From NCBI GenBank assembly GCA_002159075.1, contig LZRT01000019.1:1-64000 (forward strand): a stretch of DNA of 64,000 nt, given 5' to 3'. This document shows, piece after piece, positions 43,149 to 51,859 of this stretch. Under the pieces are notes generated by a model, which saw nothing but the letters and a program-made list of their open reading frames with translations, made no database searches and was not told where the DNA came from. Within the stretch, counting starts at the first letter, position 1, and every line of letters starts with the position of its first letter. The stretch is from Bacillus thermozeamaize (lineage in GTDB: Bacteria > Bacillota > Bacilli > ZCTH02-B2). The translations under genes were made by a program, and so were the position numbers.

Positions 43149-44717
43149 TCACGATGGGCGCCCTTGCAATTGGGCAAAGGCGGAACCGATCTGTGAGATG
43201 ATGGACTGCGGCTTGCTGCTGTGGGGAGAGGGAACGGCCGCCCTTTCACCGGCCAGACCATGCAGGTACACGGCTGAACAAACAGCTGGCGCCAATGGCA
43301 GTCCCTGGCCGAGGAACGAGGCAATCATCCCTGTCAGCACATCGCCCGAACCCGCTTTTGCCAGGGATGGCGAGCCTGTCTGGTTCAGATACACCGCTCC
43401 ATCCGGCAGCGCAATGACGGTGTAGGTTCCCTTGAGGACCACACACAGGCCGTGCTCTGCCGCAAAACGGGAGGCAACCTCCCAGCGCCGGCGCTCGACC
43501 TCGGCCACGGTGGTCTGGCACAGGCGTGCCATCTCACCTGGATGGGGAGTAAGGACCGTGGGCAACGCTCGCCGCAGCCGGAGAAGATCCGGATGCGCGG
43601 CCAGCATGTTCAGTCCGTCGGCGTCCACGACCAAGGGAACAGGCAAGGACAAGACGGCCCGCAGCCACTCCCGGGCGCTGTGCAGGCGCCCCGTCCCCGG
43701 TCCCAACGCCACCGCCGTCACACGGCGATTCACCAGCTGAACCTCGAGATCCGATGGCCACCGTCCGGCAGCAAACTTTCCCCCTTCTTCCGGCCAGGGC
43801 CAGAAGAGGGCAGCCGGCTCCAGGACAGATACCCGATCCAGAATCGTCTCCGGCACAGCCAGCGTGACATACCCCGAGCCGCTGGCCAGGGCGGCGGAGG
43901 CGGCAAAAACCGGCGCCCCGACCATCTCCCGGGAACCTCCGATGACCAGGACATGGCCGTACGTCCCTTTATGGGAATGGGCTTTGCGTACAGGCAACCA
44001 GCCGGCCACCTGATCCTCGGTCAACAACCTCCCCTGCACACCGGCACGCTCCGCCAACCAAGACGGGATGGAGATGTCAGCCACCACCAGCCGGCCGCGA
44101 TATCCAGCGCCGGGAAAGAGGTAGTGCCCCCGCTTCGGACAGGCAAAGGTCACCGTCAAATCAGCTTGCACGGCGATGCCTTCCACCGCACCGGTATCCG
44201 CATTGACGCCACTGGGGATGTCGGCCGCCACAACAATGGCAGGGGAAGCGTTGAGCCATCGGATAACCTCTGCCATGTCTCCCTGGATGGGGCGGTTCAG
44301 CCCGACGCCAAACAGGGCATCCACCACCAGTTCGGCATCATCGAGATGGCGGCGCAACGCGGCCAGGTCCATGGCGGATTCGGAAACTACCCTGACTCGC
44401 TGCACATGCTCCCCCATCCGCTGCAACACCTTCAGATGCAAGGCGCTTTCTGCGGACAGACGTTCCTCCCTGCCCAGAAAACAAAGCGTCACACTGACAC
44501 CCTGGTTGGCGAGCCAGCGGGCCGCCACAAAGCCATCCCCGCCATTGTTCCCCGCGCCGGCCAGCACCAGCACACGGCGGACATCCGGGTAGTGCCTCCG
44601 GATCTCACGCGCCAGCGCAGCACCCGCATTTTCCATCAAGACGGCGGGAGGGATTCCCAGTTCCTCCATCGTCAGGCGATCCATCTGACGCATCTCCTGC
44701 GCACTCACCAGATACAC
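43149..44717 (-). CDS. nnr: bifunctional NAD(P)HX epimerase/dehydratase
   Basis: It repairs hydrated NADH and NADPH: the N-terminal YjeF domain epimerises, the C-terminal ADP-dependent dehydratase restores the cofactor. Residues 1-215 show VLAGAGNNGGDGFVAARWLA and VVAADIPSGVNADTGAVEGI. The C-terminal part has KGTYGHVLVIGGSREMVGAP, VVDADGLNMLA, VLTPHPGEMARLCQTTVAEV and GSPSLAKAGSGDVLTGMIAS. It has 522 residues; the start is GTG after AAGGAGG. Confidence 0.95.
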   Translation of the reverse strand: MYLVSAQEMRQMDRLTMEELGIPPAVLMENAGAALAREIRRHYPDVRRVLVLAGAGNNGGDGFVAARWLANQGVSVTLCFLGREERLSAESALHLKVLQRMGEHVQRVRVVSESAMDLAALRRHLDDAELVVDALFGVGLNRPIQGDMAEVIRWLNASPAIVVAADIPSGVNADTGAVEGIAVQADLTVTFACPKRGHYLFPGAGYRGRLVVADISIPSWLAERAGVQGRLLTEDQVAGWLPVRKAHSHKGTYGHVLVIGGSREMVGAPVFAASAALASGSGYVTLAVPETILDRVSVLEPAALFWPWPEEGGKFAAGRWPSDLEVQLVNRRVTAVALGPGTGRLHSAREWLRAVLSLPVPLVVDADGLNMLAAHPDLLRLRRALPTVLTPHPGEMARLCQTTVAEVERRRWEVASRFAAEHGLCVVLKGTYTVIALPDGAVYLNQTGSPSLAKAGSGDVLTGMIASFLGQGLPLAPAVCSAVYLHGLAGERAAVPSPHSSKPQSIISQIGSAFAQLQGRPS

Positions 44718-44796
44718 AATCTTCCCTCCTTGCCGTTATCATCTATATGTCCATGCCCCCTGAGATATGCGAACAAGCCCCGGCATGTGCGCAATC

Positions 44797-45243
44797 TCAG
44801 ACATCCGAACAAGCCTCCGCCACCGCTTGCGCAACCAGGTAATTCCGTTCATGCGAAAGGGAGACGTGGATGCTGAGCCTCTCCCACATTCCAGGCGCAT
44901 CATCTCCGATTCCCCCCGTCCCTTTTTGCGCGGACAAAAAACCATTCAATCGCCTTTTCGCCGCTTCCGACAGGAAAACAGTCGGCCGTCCCCCTTCCTG
45001 GGAAGTCTCAAGATCCTGCCAGCCGAGCCAAGCGCCAATTCCGGTGCCAATCGCCTTGGCCACCGCCTCCTTGATGGCAAACCGCCCGGCGAGGTACTGC
45101 AACTGCCGCTGCCCCGTGTAAGTTTGATACGTATCCCTTTCTGCGGGGGTGAGAATCCGCCGGACAAAGCGTTCCCCTTGACGGGACAGAACCGCTTCGA
45201 TCCGACGGATGTCCACCAGATCGATGCCAGTGCCGAGTATCAT
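44797..45243 (-). CDS. acpS: holo-[acyl-carrier-protein] synthase
   Basis: AcpS transfers 4'-phosphopantetheine from CoA to acyl carrier protein. The 148-residue protein begins MILGTGIDLVDIRRIEAVL with the metal-binding Asp and has the second motif LAGRFAIKEAVAKAIGTG. It ends HVSLSHERNYLVAQAVAE. A stretch near residues 95-118 (GFLSAQKGTGGIGDDAPGMW) makes it longer than the usual 120-125 residues. The ATG follows AAAGAGGTGTG. Confidence 0.94.
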   Translation of the reverse strand: MILGTGIDLVDIRRIEAVLSRQGERFVRRILTPAERDTYQTYTGQRQLQYLAGRFAIKEAVAKAIGTGIGAWLGWQDLETSQEGGRPTVFLSEAAKRRLNGFLSAQKGTGGIGDDAPGMWERLSIHVSLSHERNYLVAQAVAEACSDV

Positions 45244-45322
45244 GCCTCACACCTCTTTCATCAACCAGCCAACTTCATCCATCCGCGTCCCGTTTCTTAT
45301 CCCCATCATACATTTCCTGCCA

Positions 45323-45359
45323 CAAAAAAAACAACGTCACCCTTTCTTCGGGTAACGTC
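45323..45359 (-). terminator. terminator of the coat-protein cluster
   Basis: ACGTTACCC pairs with GGGTGACGT around a 7-base loop, followed by eight T on the minus strand. Confidence 0.9.
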
Positions 45360-45376
45360 CGCTTCTTTCCGACACT

Positions 45377-46048
45377 TCAATTTAGATGCGGAAAATTCAC
45401 CATCTTGATATGATGAATGTTCCAATAAATGGCCGTTTGATCAGCAACGACCAGTTCGGCTAAATGGTGATTCGTGCTTTTCAGCAGTCCGATTTTATCA
45501 GGATTGCTTCCCAGATCGAAAACGGCAATTTTCCCTTCCATACTTTTCAACTGCTCTTCAAATGTTCTGTACAATTTGACCTGTGTCGGATGAACCGGCA
45601 AATCCTTTTTATCCATTGTATACGGCGATTGGTTTTCGGGATAAGGAATGAGCCATTTGAGATGAAACATCGGAATAAACAACGTGTTATGAACGGGGGA
45701 AAAGAAGACAAAATAATCGGTTTGCACACTTGTGACATAACCGTGAATGGACTGGTTGCCGGCGACAAAAATCTCGACGAACATCCCTTTTGATGCCTGC
45801 AAAACTTTCCGGTAAGACAAGTCGTTTTCATCTTCCAAGCGGTTATAATCGGGTTCGGATATTTGTTGGGACTTATTTGCGACAAGCCTGACGTTTTGAA
45901 TATGTCCAAATGGAATGTACACATAATTAACCCCGTCGTAAACGACGACGATATCCAGGCCGTAGTCAATCAAGATCCCGACACGCTCAATGTTTCCCGA
46001 AATTTCTAACTCAACCGTTTTCCCAATCATTGAACGCAAATAATTCAT
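45377..46048 (-). CDS. YwrJ-like DUF2642 protein
   Basis: The 223-residue protein carries Sm-like DUF2642 folds: MIGKTVELEISGNIERVGIL and VVYDGVNYVYIPFGHIQNVR, then two weaker copies (GMFVEIFVAGNQSIHGYVTS, and KIAVFDLGSNPDKIGLLKST ending IYWNIHHIKMVN). This is the same module found in CotB. Length and place next to an ArsB-like transporter and CotB match ywrJ-ywrK-cotB of B. subtilis as I remember it. A spore-coat role is inferred from context. Confidence 0.7.
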   Translation of the reverse strand: MNYLRSMIGKTVELEISGNIERVGILIDYGLDIVVVYDGVNYVYIPFGHIQNVRLVANKSQQISEPDYNRLEDENDLSYRKVLQASKGMFVEIFVAGNQSIHGYVTSVQTDYFVFFSPVHNTLFIPMFHLKWLIPYPENQSPYTMDKKDLPVHPTQVKLYRTFEEQLKSMEGKIAVFDLGSNPDKIGLLKSTNHHLAELVVADQTAIYWNIHHIKMVNFPHLN

Positions 46049-46073
46049 GACAGGTTACCTCTTTCTATTGATT

Positions 46074-47447
46074 TTAAAAAATAACGTACGTTGTCCACAA
46101 ATAAAGGGATAACAAGCTCAGGAGCAAGCCGATCGGAATCACGTAGATGGTCACTTGCAAATATTTTCCCCAGGTCATTGGGATTTTGTATTGCCTTAAT
46201 GTATGAAACCACAGCAACGTAGCCAGGGTTCCCATGGGCAACATCAGTGAGCCGATATCCGCGCCGATGACATTCGCCAAATAGGCGACTTGTAAGGTTT
46301 GGTGGTCCAAGCCCATTTCGGTGATGGACATGGTTCCGATCATAATCGTAGGCAGATTATTCAATAAATTGGACATGACGGAAACCAGCAGCCCCATGAT
46401 AAATACGGCATACAAATGGTTTTCTCTCACTTTTTCCCCAATGGTGTCAACAATGAACGCCGTCATTCCCACATTATGGAGCCCGTAAATGATCACGTAC
46501 ATGCTGAATGCGAACAACAGGATATGCCAGGGGCTTTTCTTCAACACATCCATCGCGCCGACTTTTTTCCTGTGCCATCTGATGGCAATCAGCAACATCG
46601 CGCCGATGACAGCCGGCCACTCCGTGGGAACACCGAACGGAGCAAGAACAAAAAAGCTGATGCGGGTGAATACCACGACGCCAATACAAATTCGAAACAT
46701 TTTCCAGTCAACTGGTCCATGTTCCTGCGATTTAGGCGACAATGGATGGGGATATTTTTTCGAAGGATAATCCGACATTTGCGACTTCAGATGGAACATG
46801 TTGAAATGGTCTTTTATTTTGACTGGCATATCCTCTTTGAAAAAGACATATAGAAATATGGCAATCGATGCAATGCCAATCATCGAAGGGACAAACATCA
46901 TCGTTGCATAAGAATTTAAATCCAGCCCGACTATTTTCAATGCGATCAGGTTCGCCAAATTGCTTACGCCAATGGGTGCGCTGGCTGCTGTCGCGACCAA
47001 TGCACCCGATAACAGATAAGGAATTTGCTGATGCGGCTTCAACTTGAGCAACGTAAGCGTCTGAATGATGATCGGCGTTGTAATGAGGATACTGCCATCA
47101 TTGTTAAAAAAAAGGGTCATCAAAAAGCAAAGCAAATTGATGTACCAAAAAAGCAAGATCCCAGATCCTTTTGCCTTTATCGCCAAGTTCATTGCCGCCC
47201 AGCGAAAAAATCCGATGCTTTCCAGGACGATGGACATAACAATGGTGGACAAGATGGTGATGGAAGCTCCGCTTACAATTGTGAATATATTGAATATATC
47301 TGCCAGAGGTACAATGCCGAACAGAAAGATGACGCAAGCTGCAATGGTCGAAGGAACCGCTTCATTGATGCCAAACGGCCTCCACATGATAAAAAGCACC
47401 GTAAGTGCAAAGAGGCTGAACATCATCAAAGTTTCTATATTATTCAT
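46074..47447 (-). CDS. ArsB/YwrK-like membrane transporter
   Basis: A 457-residue protein of the ArsB/NhaD ion transporter superfamily with about eleven hydrophobic segments. Recognisable are TLFFNNDGSILITTPIIIQ, GVSNLANLIALKIVGLDLNS, and NLLNNLPTIMIGTMSITEMG near the C-terminus, the two half-repeats of the fold. ArsB exports arsenite, but no arsR, arsC or arsA is nearby. The match to ywrK in the cotB neighbourhood suggests a sporulation-linked function. I chose the ATG at 47447, spaced 7 from GGAG; 47453 is possible. Confidence 0.78.
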   Translation of the reverse strand: MNNIETLMMFSLFALTVLFIMWRPFGINEAVPSTIAACVIFLFGIVPLADIFNIFTIVSGASITILSTIVMSIVLESIGFFRWAAMNLAIKAKGSGILLFWYINLLCFLMTLFFNNDGSILITTPIIIQTLTLLKLKPHQQIPYLLSGALVATAASAPIGVSNLANLIALKIVGLDLNSYATMMFVPSMIGIASIAIFLYVFFKEDMPVKIKDHFNMFHLKSQMSDYPSKKYPHPLSPKSQEHGPVDWKMFRICIGVVVFTRISFFVLAPFGVPTEWPAVIGAMLLIAIRWHRKKVGAMDVLKKSPWHILLFAFSMYVIIYGLHNVGMTAFIVDTIGEKVRENHLYAVFIMGLLVSVMSNLLNNLPTIMIGTMSITEMGLDHQTLQVAYLANVIGADIGSLMLPMGTLATLLWFHTLRQYKIPMTWGKYLQVTIYVIPIGLLLSLLSLYLWTTYVIF

Positions 47448-47676
47448 GTGCATTCTCCATACTTCTTACCGATTTGTTCATAAAATGGTATCGGATGATA
47501 ACCGGATTGGTCTGTTGAAATCTTGGTTTATAATTCATGAATTGAAACTGGGATGGAAGCACAGGCTCCAGGTCGGCTGTCAACGCCTCGCTGGTTTTCG
47601 GGTTGGTCGTTGTCAGCGGCCTTAAAAGTACATACAACAGCATGCCGCCGATGAATAGTATGAACATCATCATCAC
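47440..47676 (-). CDS. small single-pass membrane protein in the coat cluster
   Basis: The 78-residue protein has one N-terminal membrane segment (MMMFILFIGGMLLYVLLRPL) and a polar tail. I do not recognise it. The GTG at 47676 overlaps the upstream CotB-like stop as GTGA, with AAAGGAGG eight bases before, and its end overlaps the ArsB-like start. It is therefore translated in one operon with its neighbours. Confidence 0.65.
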   Translation of the reverse strand: MMMMFILFIGGMLLYVLLRPLTTTNPKTSEALTADLEPVLPSQFQFMNYKPRFQQTNPVIIRYHFMNKSVRSMENAHE

Positions 47677-48512
47677 ATGGCCCACCTCCTTTCAGGGCCT
47701 TTTGCATTGCCGTATATGCCTGGCGCAATCCATACCATCGGATAACCCGTTTTTGAATGTCCCGTTTGATAGGTTCTGGAACGCCAAACGATGCTTCTCT
47801 GTTTCGTTTTTCCTCTTGACGAGCGATAACCCAAATATTTCCTTTTGCTTTGTATTCTGACAACGGTTCGTTTGCTGAAGTGATTCATTTTTTTAACTTT
47901 TTCTGAAATTTTATTGTAATATTCTGAATGATAGCGTGTCTGCTCTGTTTCTGCTTTCGCACCCGCTGGGGACCCTGCTGCGGAGGTGATCGCTTCGCCT
48001 TCCGCCAATTCCGTCATGGCGCCTCCTGTTTCCTCGCTGCCTTTTTCGCTGTCCGAGATGTTGTTCGGAGCTTCCGCCACCTTGTTCAGATCGCAACGAA
48101 TCGTTTTGATGTGAAATATGGGTACAAATATCACTTCATGATCATCAACGATGACAACATCTTGGTCGTGCAAATGAACCAGAACCCCGCCGATGTTTTC
48201 CGGTCCGCCTCCGTTAATCTGGACGCGCCGATACATCATCTTGTTCAGGACATCCCTGAACGTCATTTCGTGTTGCGATGATGGAGCTTGGCTTTCAACT
48301 CGATCCCGTGAACAGGCGCTCGAAAAGCTGTCCGTTGCAATACTTTTCACATGGTGCGTTTGGCAGTATATTTCCTGATCGTCGGTCATCAGAACCAGAT
48401 GGTCATCATTGACGGTAATTAGCCTTCCATAATGCGAATCAGACCCGCCGCGATTGACACGTACCATTTGATTGTTCAACCCTCTGAGCTTTTCCGCGAT
48501 AAGACCATGCAT
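47673..48512 (-). CDS. CotB-like spore coat protein 2
   Basis: The 279-residue protein has two CotB-type modules: NNQMVRVNRGGSDSHYGRLI with HHVKSIATDS, and MMYRRVQINGGGPENIGGVL with FVPIFHIKTIRC. A Glu/Ala/Gly-rich linker and a basic Arg/Ser/Lys-rich C-terminus follow. CotB is an outer spore-coat protein. The ATG at 48512 has GGAGGGAGGG upstream. The stop overlaps the next gene as GTGA. The downstream one of two paralogs. Confidence 0.82.
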   Translation of the reverse strand: MHGLIAEKLRGLNNQMVRVNRGGSDSHYGRLITVNDDHLVLMTDDQEIYCQTHHVKSIATDSFSSACSRDRVESQAPSSQHEMTFRDVLNKMMYRRVQINGGGPENIGGVLVHLHDQDVVIVDDHEVIFVPIFHIKTIRCDLNKVAEAPNNISDSEKGSEETGGAMTELAEGEAITSAAGSPAGAKAETEQTRYHSEYYNKISEKVKKMNHFSKRTVVRIQSKRKYLGYRSSRGKTKQRSIVWRSRTYQTGHSKTGYPMVWIAPGIYGNAKGPERRWAM

Positions 48513-48616
48513 GGATACCCTCCCTCCACTTATCATGGAAGTATATTTTTACTACATAACTATTCATCCAATCATGATGCTGCTTGATGAAACCGCCCCT
48601 TCATGCATTCCCTCCC

Positions 48617-48647
48617 AAAAAAAATCCACCCCGGTTTTGGTAGGTGG
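48617..48647 (-). terminator. terminator after cotB
   Basis: CCACC pairs with GGTGG around a 12-base loop on the minus strand, with eight T following. It separates the two CotB-like genes into different transcripts, at least in part. Confidence 0.7.
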
Positions 48648-48689
48648 TTAAGAGGGACAATGGTCATGTTTGCTCTGTTCAACTTACTC

Positions 48690-49349
48690 TTACTTGTGCT
48701 TGCTATGATTCCCCTTTTCTTTGCGCTCACCCTTTTCCTTATGCTGTTCCTTTTCCTTGTGGTTATCCTTTTCTTTGTGATCACTCTTTTCTTTGCGATC
48801 ATCCTTTTCCTTGGAATGATCCTTATCTTTTTCTTTATTTTGATTATCCTTTTCTTGATTGTTCTCATTCTCTTCACTGTTCTTGTTCTCTTGTTCCTTT
48901 TTCTTGATTCCGTAGCTGATATTTCGTATATGGAAGGTCATGACCCGTATCACTTCATTTCCGACAACCAATGTCACTTCCGCGTCATTGGCATCGACAA
49001 GCACACCTTCGATTTTTTCCGGTCCCCCGCGGTTAACCTGCACCCAACGGTATTTCATATTTTTCATGACCGATAAAAAATCTTCCGCATCGATATATTT
49101 TGGTAATACCAATGGTGTTTCATCCGGATTCTCCATAAGAAGATCTTCCGGATTTTCCCTGGAGTCCAAACTCAAACTTTTAATATGATCGCTTTTGTAA
49201 TAGAGCATGCCTTCTTCTTCGTGATAGACCACAACATGGTCCTTCTTTACCGCCACCAGTTTCCCTATTCTGGCCTCAGGCCCGCCCCGGTCGACGCGAA
49301 CCGACTGACCTATCACCAAATTTAAACCGGTCTGATCCACATGGTTCAT
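48690..49349 (-). CDS. cotB: CotB-like spore coat protein 1
   Basis: The 219-residue protein matches CotB: QSVRVDRGGPEARIGKLVAV, LYYKSDHIKSLSLDS, YIDAEDFLSVMKNMKYRWVQ, VNRGGPEKIEGVLVDANDAE and FHIRNISYG. From residue 150 it is a Lys/Glu/Asp/His/Asn-rich repeat tail (variants of DHKEKDNHKEK). B. subtilis CotB instead has a Ser/Lys tail that is phosphorylated with CotG/CotH; Ser is scarce here. It is made in the mother cell. Confidence 0.87.
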   Translation of the reverse strand: MNHVDQTGLNLVIGQSVRVDRGGPEARIGKLVAVKKDHVVVYHEEEGMLYYKSDHIKSLSLDSRENPEDLLMENPDETPLVLPKYIDAEDFLSVMKNMKYRWVQVNRGGPEKIEGVLVDANDAEVTLVVGNEVIRVMTFHIRNISYGIKKKEQENKNSEENENNQEKDNQNKEKDKDHSKEKDDRKEKSDHKEKDNHKEKEQHKEKGERKEKGNHSKHK

Positions 49350-49369
49350 TCCTTTCTTTTATGAATTCA

Positions 49370-49474
49370 TCATGCCTTATTTTCCATCACAACCTTTTTC
49401 CTGGTGGTTAGGATGATGCGCTGCACGGCTTCATGTCCATCTTTTCAACCATAACCCTTTCCTTTTCCTGGCAT
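49370..49474 (-). pseudogene. 34-codon ORF with an in-frame TGA upstream of cotB
   Basis: GGGGGTGATG precedes an ATG reading MPGKGKGYG, then TGA, then KDGHEAVQRIILTTRKKVVM and ENKA, stop. The second part reads like a normal helical protein segment in the same frame. Either a Trp codon mutated to TGA in a small gene, or only the 9-residue peptide is made, or the similarity to a gene is chance. The rest of 49350-49669 holds nothing I can name. Confidence 0.3.
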
Positions 49475-49637
49475 AATCATCACCCCCTAACCTGATTTCT
49501 TGATCCAATGTATGTCTTCCGCTCAACCATGGAATAAACGCATATCTTGATACAAATAACCATCTTTCGAAAAATCCGGTGAAAAAGTCCGAACCACCTG
49601 GCATTCTTTGAACCAATGTCTTTGAAAAATCGCTGGC

Positions 49638-49666
49638 AAAAAAGCCGGTACCCGATGGGCACCGGC
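49638..49666 (-). terminator. terminator of the metallo-hydrolase gene
   Basis: GCCGGTGCC pairs with GGTACCGGC with one mismatch, loop CATC, and six T on the minus strand. Confidence 0.9.
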
Positions 49667-49669
49667 CTT

Positions 49670-50479
49670 CTACTTCATCCCGGCCAGTTCTTCCACAATG
49701 GATCGCACCATATGGACGGAGTCGAACCGGCCATCGGATATTGAAGTAATTGGGAATTTGTCCGGGAAAAGTTGCTGGTCAATTTCGGCGATGGCATAGC
49801 CTTGCTGAAAAAGGGATGATACTTTCCCAACCATCTCTTCCAAATAATCCAATTTCATTTGCAACATCTTCTTTCCCTCGGAGAGGTAGCCTGCATGGCA
49901 GCAATAAACCGATTGAAAATCGTAAGCAAGCACTTTCCGAAGGGAACGCATCATCTGAGGAACAGACTCATGGCTCATGATCACCTTTGGTTTGGGAGTA
50001 ATGAACAAGTCTCCTGAAAACAGGATCCCCAACTCCTCGTTCAGCAACACGACGTGATCGGGCGCATGACCCGGGGTCTCAATGACCCGCCATGTGTAGT
50101 GAAGGGAATCAATGGCCTCACCCAACGGGAGCGCTGTAAACGGATCTCGCTTCCCCCACAAGGCCTCCCGAAAGGTTCCCGCATAATCACACGGCTCTGA
50201 ACAAAAAGCAACCGCACCGGGATGCACATATATCGGAACACGCTTATTGTTTTCCAGCCATCCGGCCGTACCGATATGATCGTCATGGGTATGTGTCAAC
50301 ACGACCATTTCAATCGGATTCGACTGATAAAACGGAATCAACGCTTTTTCAAATACTTTTGCCGAGGCATCCACCACCATGCCATCGAAGAAAAACAGGT
50401 AGACGCTCCAAGGCATCCCGTAAGCAGCATGCGTCCCTTGCACACATGCAACACCATTGTGCGTGGCGACGTCGATCAC
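49670..50479 (-). CDS. MBL-fold metallo-hydrolase
   Basis: A 269-residue metallo-beta-lactamase-fold enzyme with the zinc motif VVLTHTHDDHIGT (HxHxDH), a further His in VIETPGHAPDHVVLL, and Asp in LFSGDLF. The last ligand is probably His in VYCCHAGYLSEG. The substrate is unknown. Starts at GTG 50479, about 7 bases after AAAAGGGGAAT. Single gene with its own terminator. Confidence 0.82.
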   Translation of the reverse strand: MIDVATHNGVACVQGTHAAYGMPWSVYLFFFDGMVVDASAKVFEKALIPFYQSNPIEMVVLTHTHDDHIGTAGWLENNKRVPIYVHPGAVAFCSEPCDYAGTFREALWGKRDPFTALPLGEAIDSLHYTWRVIETPGHAPDHVVLLNEELGILFSGDLFITPKPKVIMSHESVPQMMRSLRKVLAYDFQSVYCCHAGYLSEGKKMLQMKLDYLEEMVGKVSSLFQQGYAIAEIDQQLFPDKFPITSISDGRFDSVHMVRSIVEELAGMK

Positions 50480-50504
50480 ATCACATTCCCCTTTTCTTTA
50501 TCTG

Positions 50505-50545
50505 GCATATCCTCACACGGCTGAAGCCCGTGGGCATTCTCTGCC
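50505..50545 (-). repeat. solitary IS605-type right-end-like sequence
   Basis: CACACGGCTGAAGCCCGTGG followed by GCATTCTC closely resembles the right end of the TnpB element at 24089-24117 (CACACGGCTTTAAGCCGTGG, GATTCTC). No tnpB or tnpA fragment is adjacent. It may be a solo end left by excision or a scaffold-RNA remnant. Confidence 0.5.
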
Positions 50546-50628
50546 GGGTTCATGAAAATTTTACCATGATATTTCATATATTGGAATAATTAAAAAACCT
50601 CTTTCAACCAACTCTTTCAACCAAATAA

Positions 50629-50662
50629 TAAAAAAGGGTCCCTCATATATCATGAGGAACCC
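50629..50662 (-). terminator. terminator of trxB
   Basis: GGGTTCCTCAT pairs with ATGAGGGACCC (one mismatch) and is followed by TTTTTTATT on the minus strand. Confidence 0.88.
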
Positions 50663-50700
50663 ATCACTATTCCTTGCTGCAGCATCCAGGCGGCCGAAAC

Positions 50701-51660
50701 TCAAGCCTCCTGCGGCTGGTCGGCCAACGATTCGATGTAATGATAGGCTTCCATCGCCGCAATGGCGCCATCCGAAGCGGCGGTGATGATTTGGCGCAGC
50801 GTCTTGTCACGCACGTCACCGGCGGCGAATACCCCCGGTATCCCGGTCCGCATCTGCTCATCGGTCCGAATGTACCCGGTCTCCGTGAGGAACGGCGCAT
50901 CTTCTGGCAAGAACTGGGTGTTCGGCTTCATGCCGACGTAGATAAACACCGCGTTGGCCGGAAGAAAGGTCTCCTCACCCGTTACCCGGTTGCGAATGCG
51001 CACACCTGTCACCAGTTTCCCGTCCCCGACAATTTCTTCTACAACGCTGTTCCAGATGAAGTTCATCCGTTCATTCTCAAAGGCGCGTTTCTGCAGAATC
51101 GGCTGCGCCCGGAGCTTGTCGCGGCGGTGAATCAACGTCACCTTGTTAAAACGGGTCAAAAAGGTCCCTTCTTCAACCGCTGAATCACCGCCGCCGACGA
51201 CCACAATCCCCTTGTCCATTCCCGGACGCTTCTCGCTGAAAAAGGCCCCGTCACAAATGGCGCAATAGGAGACGCCACGGCCCGCATACTCCTCTTCCCC
51301 CTTGACGCCCAGCTTTTTGGCCTCTGCGCCGGTGGCAATGATGATGGCGCGTGCCTGCAATTGCTCCTCTCCGAGATCAACCACTTTGACGGGTCCGTCC
51401 AGCTGGACGGAGCGAATCTCTCCGTACTTTTTTTCCACCCCGAAGTCATCCGGGTGGGCACCCATCACCTCCGATAACTCGGGGCCAGTCGTATGGCGGA
51501 TACCCGGGTAGTTCTCCACCTCTTCCGTATTCTGCATTTGACCGCCATAGAGGCCTTTTTCTACAATCACCGTCTTCAATCCGGCGCGTCCTGCGTACAC
51601 CCCGGCAGACAAGCCTGCCGGACCGCCCCCCAAGATGATCAGATCATAGAGCTCTGCCAT
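50701..51660 (-). CDS. trxB: thioredoxin reductase
   Basis: A FAD enzyme that reduces thioredoxin with NADPH. The 319-residue protein has the FAD motif LIILGGGPAGLSAGVYAGRA, the redox centre SYCAICDGAFFS (CxxC), the NADPH motif IVVVGGGDSAVEEGTFLTRF and GVFAAGDVRDKTLRQIITAA. The ATG has GAGGAGGATG upstream. Single gene with its own terminator. Confidence 0.95.
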   Translation of the reverse strand: MAELYDLIILGGGPAGLSAGVYAGRAGLKTVIVEKGLYGGQMQNTEEVENYPGIRHTTGPELSEVMGAHPDDFGVEKKYGEIRSVQLDGPVKVVDLGEEQLQARAIIIATGAEAKKLGVKGEEEYAGRGVSYCAICDGAFFSEKRPGMDKGIVVVGGGDSAVEEGTFLTRFNKVTLIHRRDKLRAQPILQKRAFENERMNFIWNSVVEEIVGDGKLVTGVRIRNRVTGEETFLPANAVFIYVGMKPNTQFLPEDAPFLTETGYIRTDEQMRTGIPGVFAAGDVRDKTLRQIITAASDGAIAAMEAYHYIESLADQPQEA

Positions 51661-51859
51661 TAGGCATCCTCCTCATCAACCTCATGCAAGACGATCTTGT
51701 CCTTCGTCAACTTTGCACCACTTTACGGCGAATGCTCATTATTCCGCAAATACCACTATCCCTATCCTTTTCGATACATCTATTCTATCCGAACCGAGGA
51801 TGAAATGACAAATGTTAAGGATACTTGTCAACACCATGCATAGGGTTGGGCAGCTGCGG

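Noticed and set aside
46074-47447. Arsenite resistance operon
   Set aside because: Only the ArsB-like transporter is present; no arsR, arsC or arsA, and the context is spore coat genes.
47528-47863. A well-composed 111-codon minus-strand frame (begins SEYKAKGNIWVIARQEEK) overlapping the end of CotB-like protein 2 and the next gene
   Set aside because: The CotB-like frame ends in a GTGA overlap with the small membrane gene that has a strong ribosome site. The alternative frame would overlap that gene by about 150 bases and has no ribosome site.
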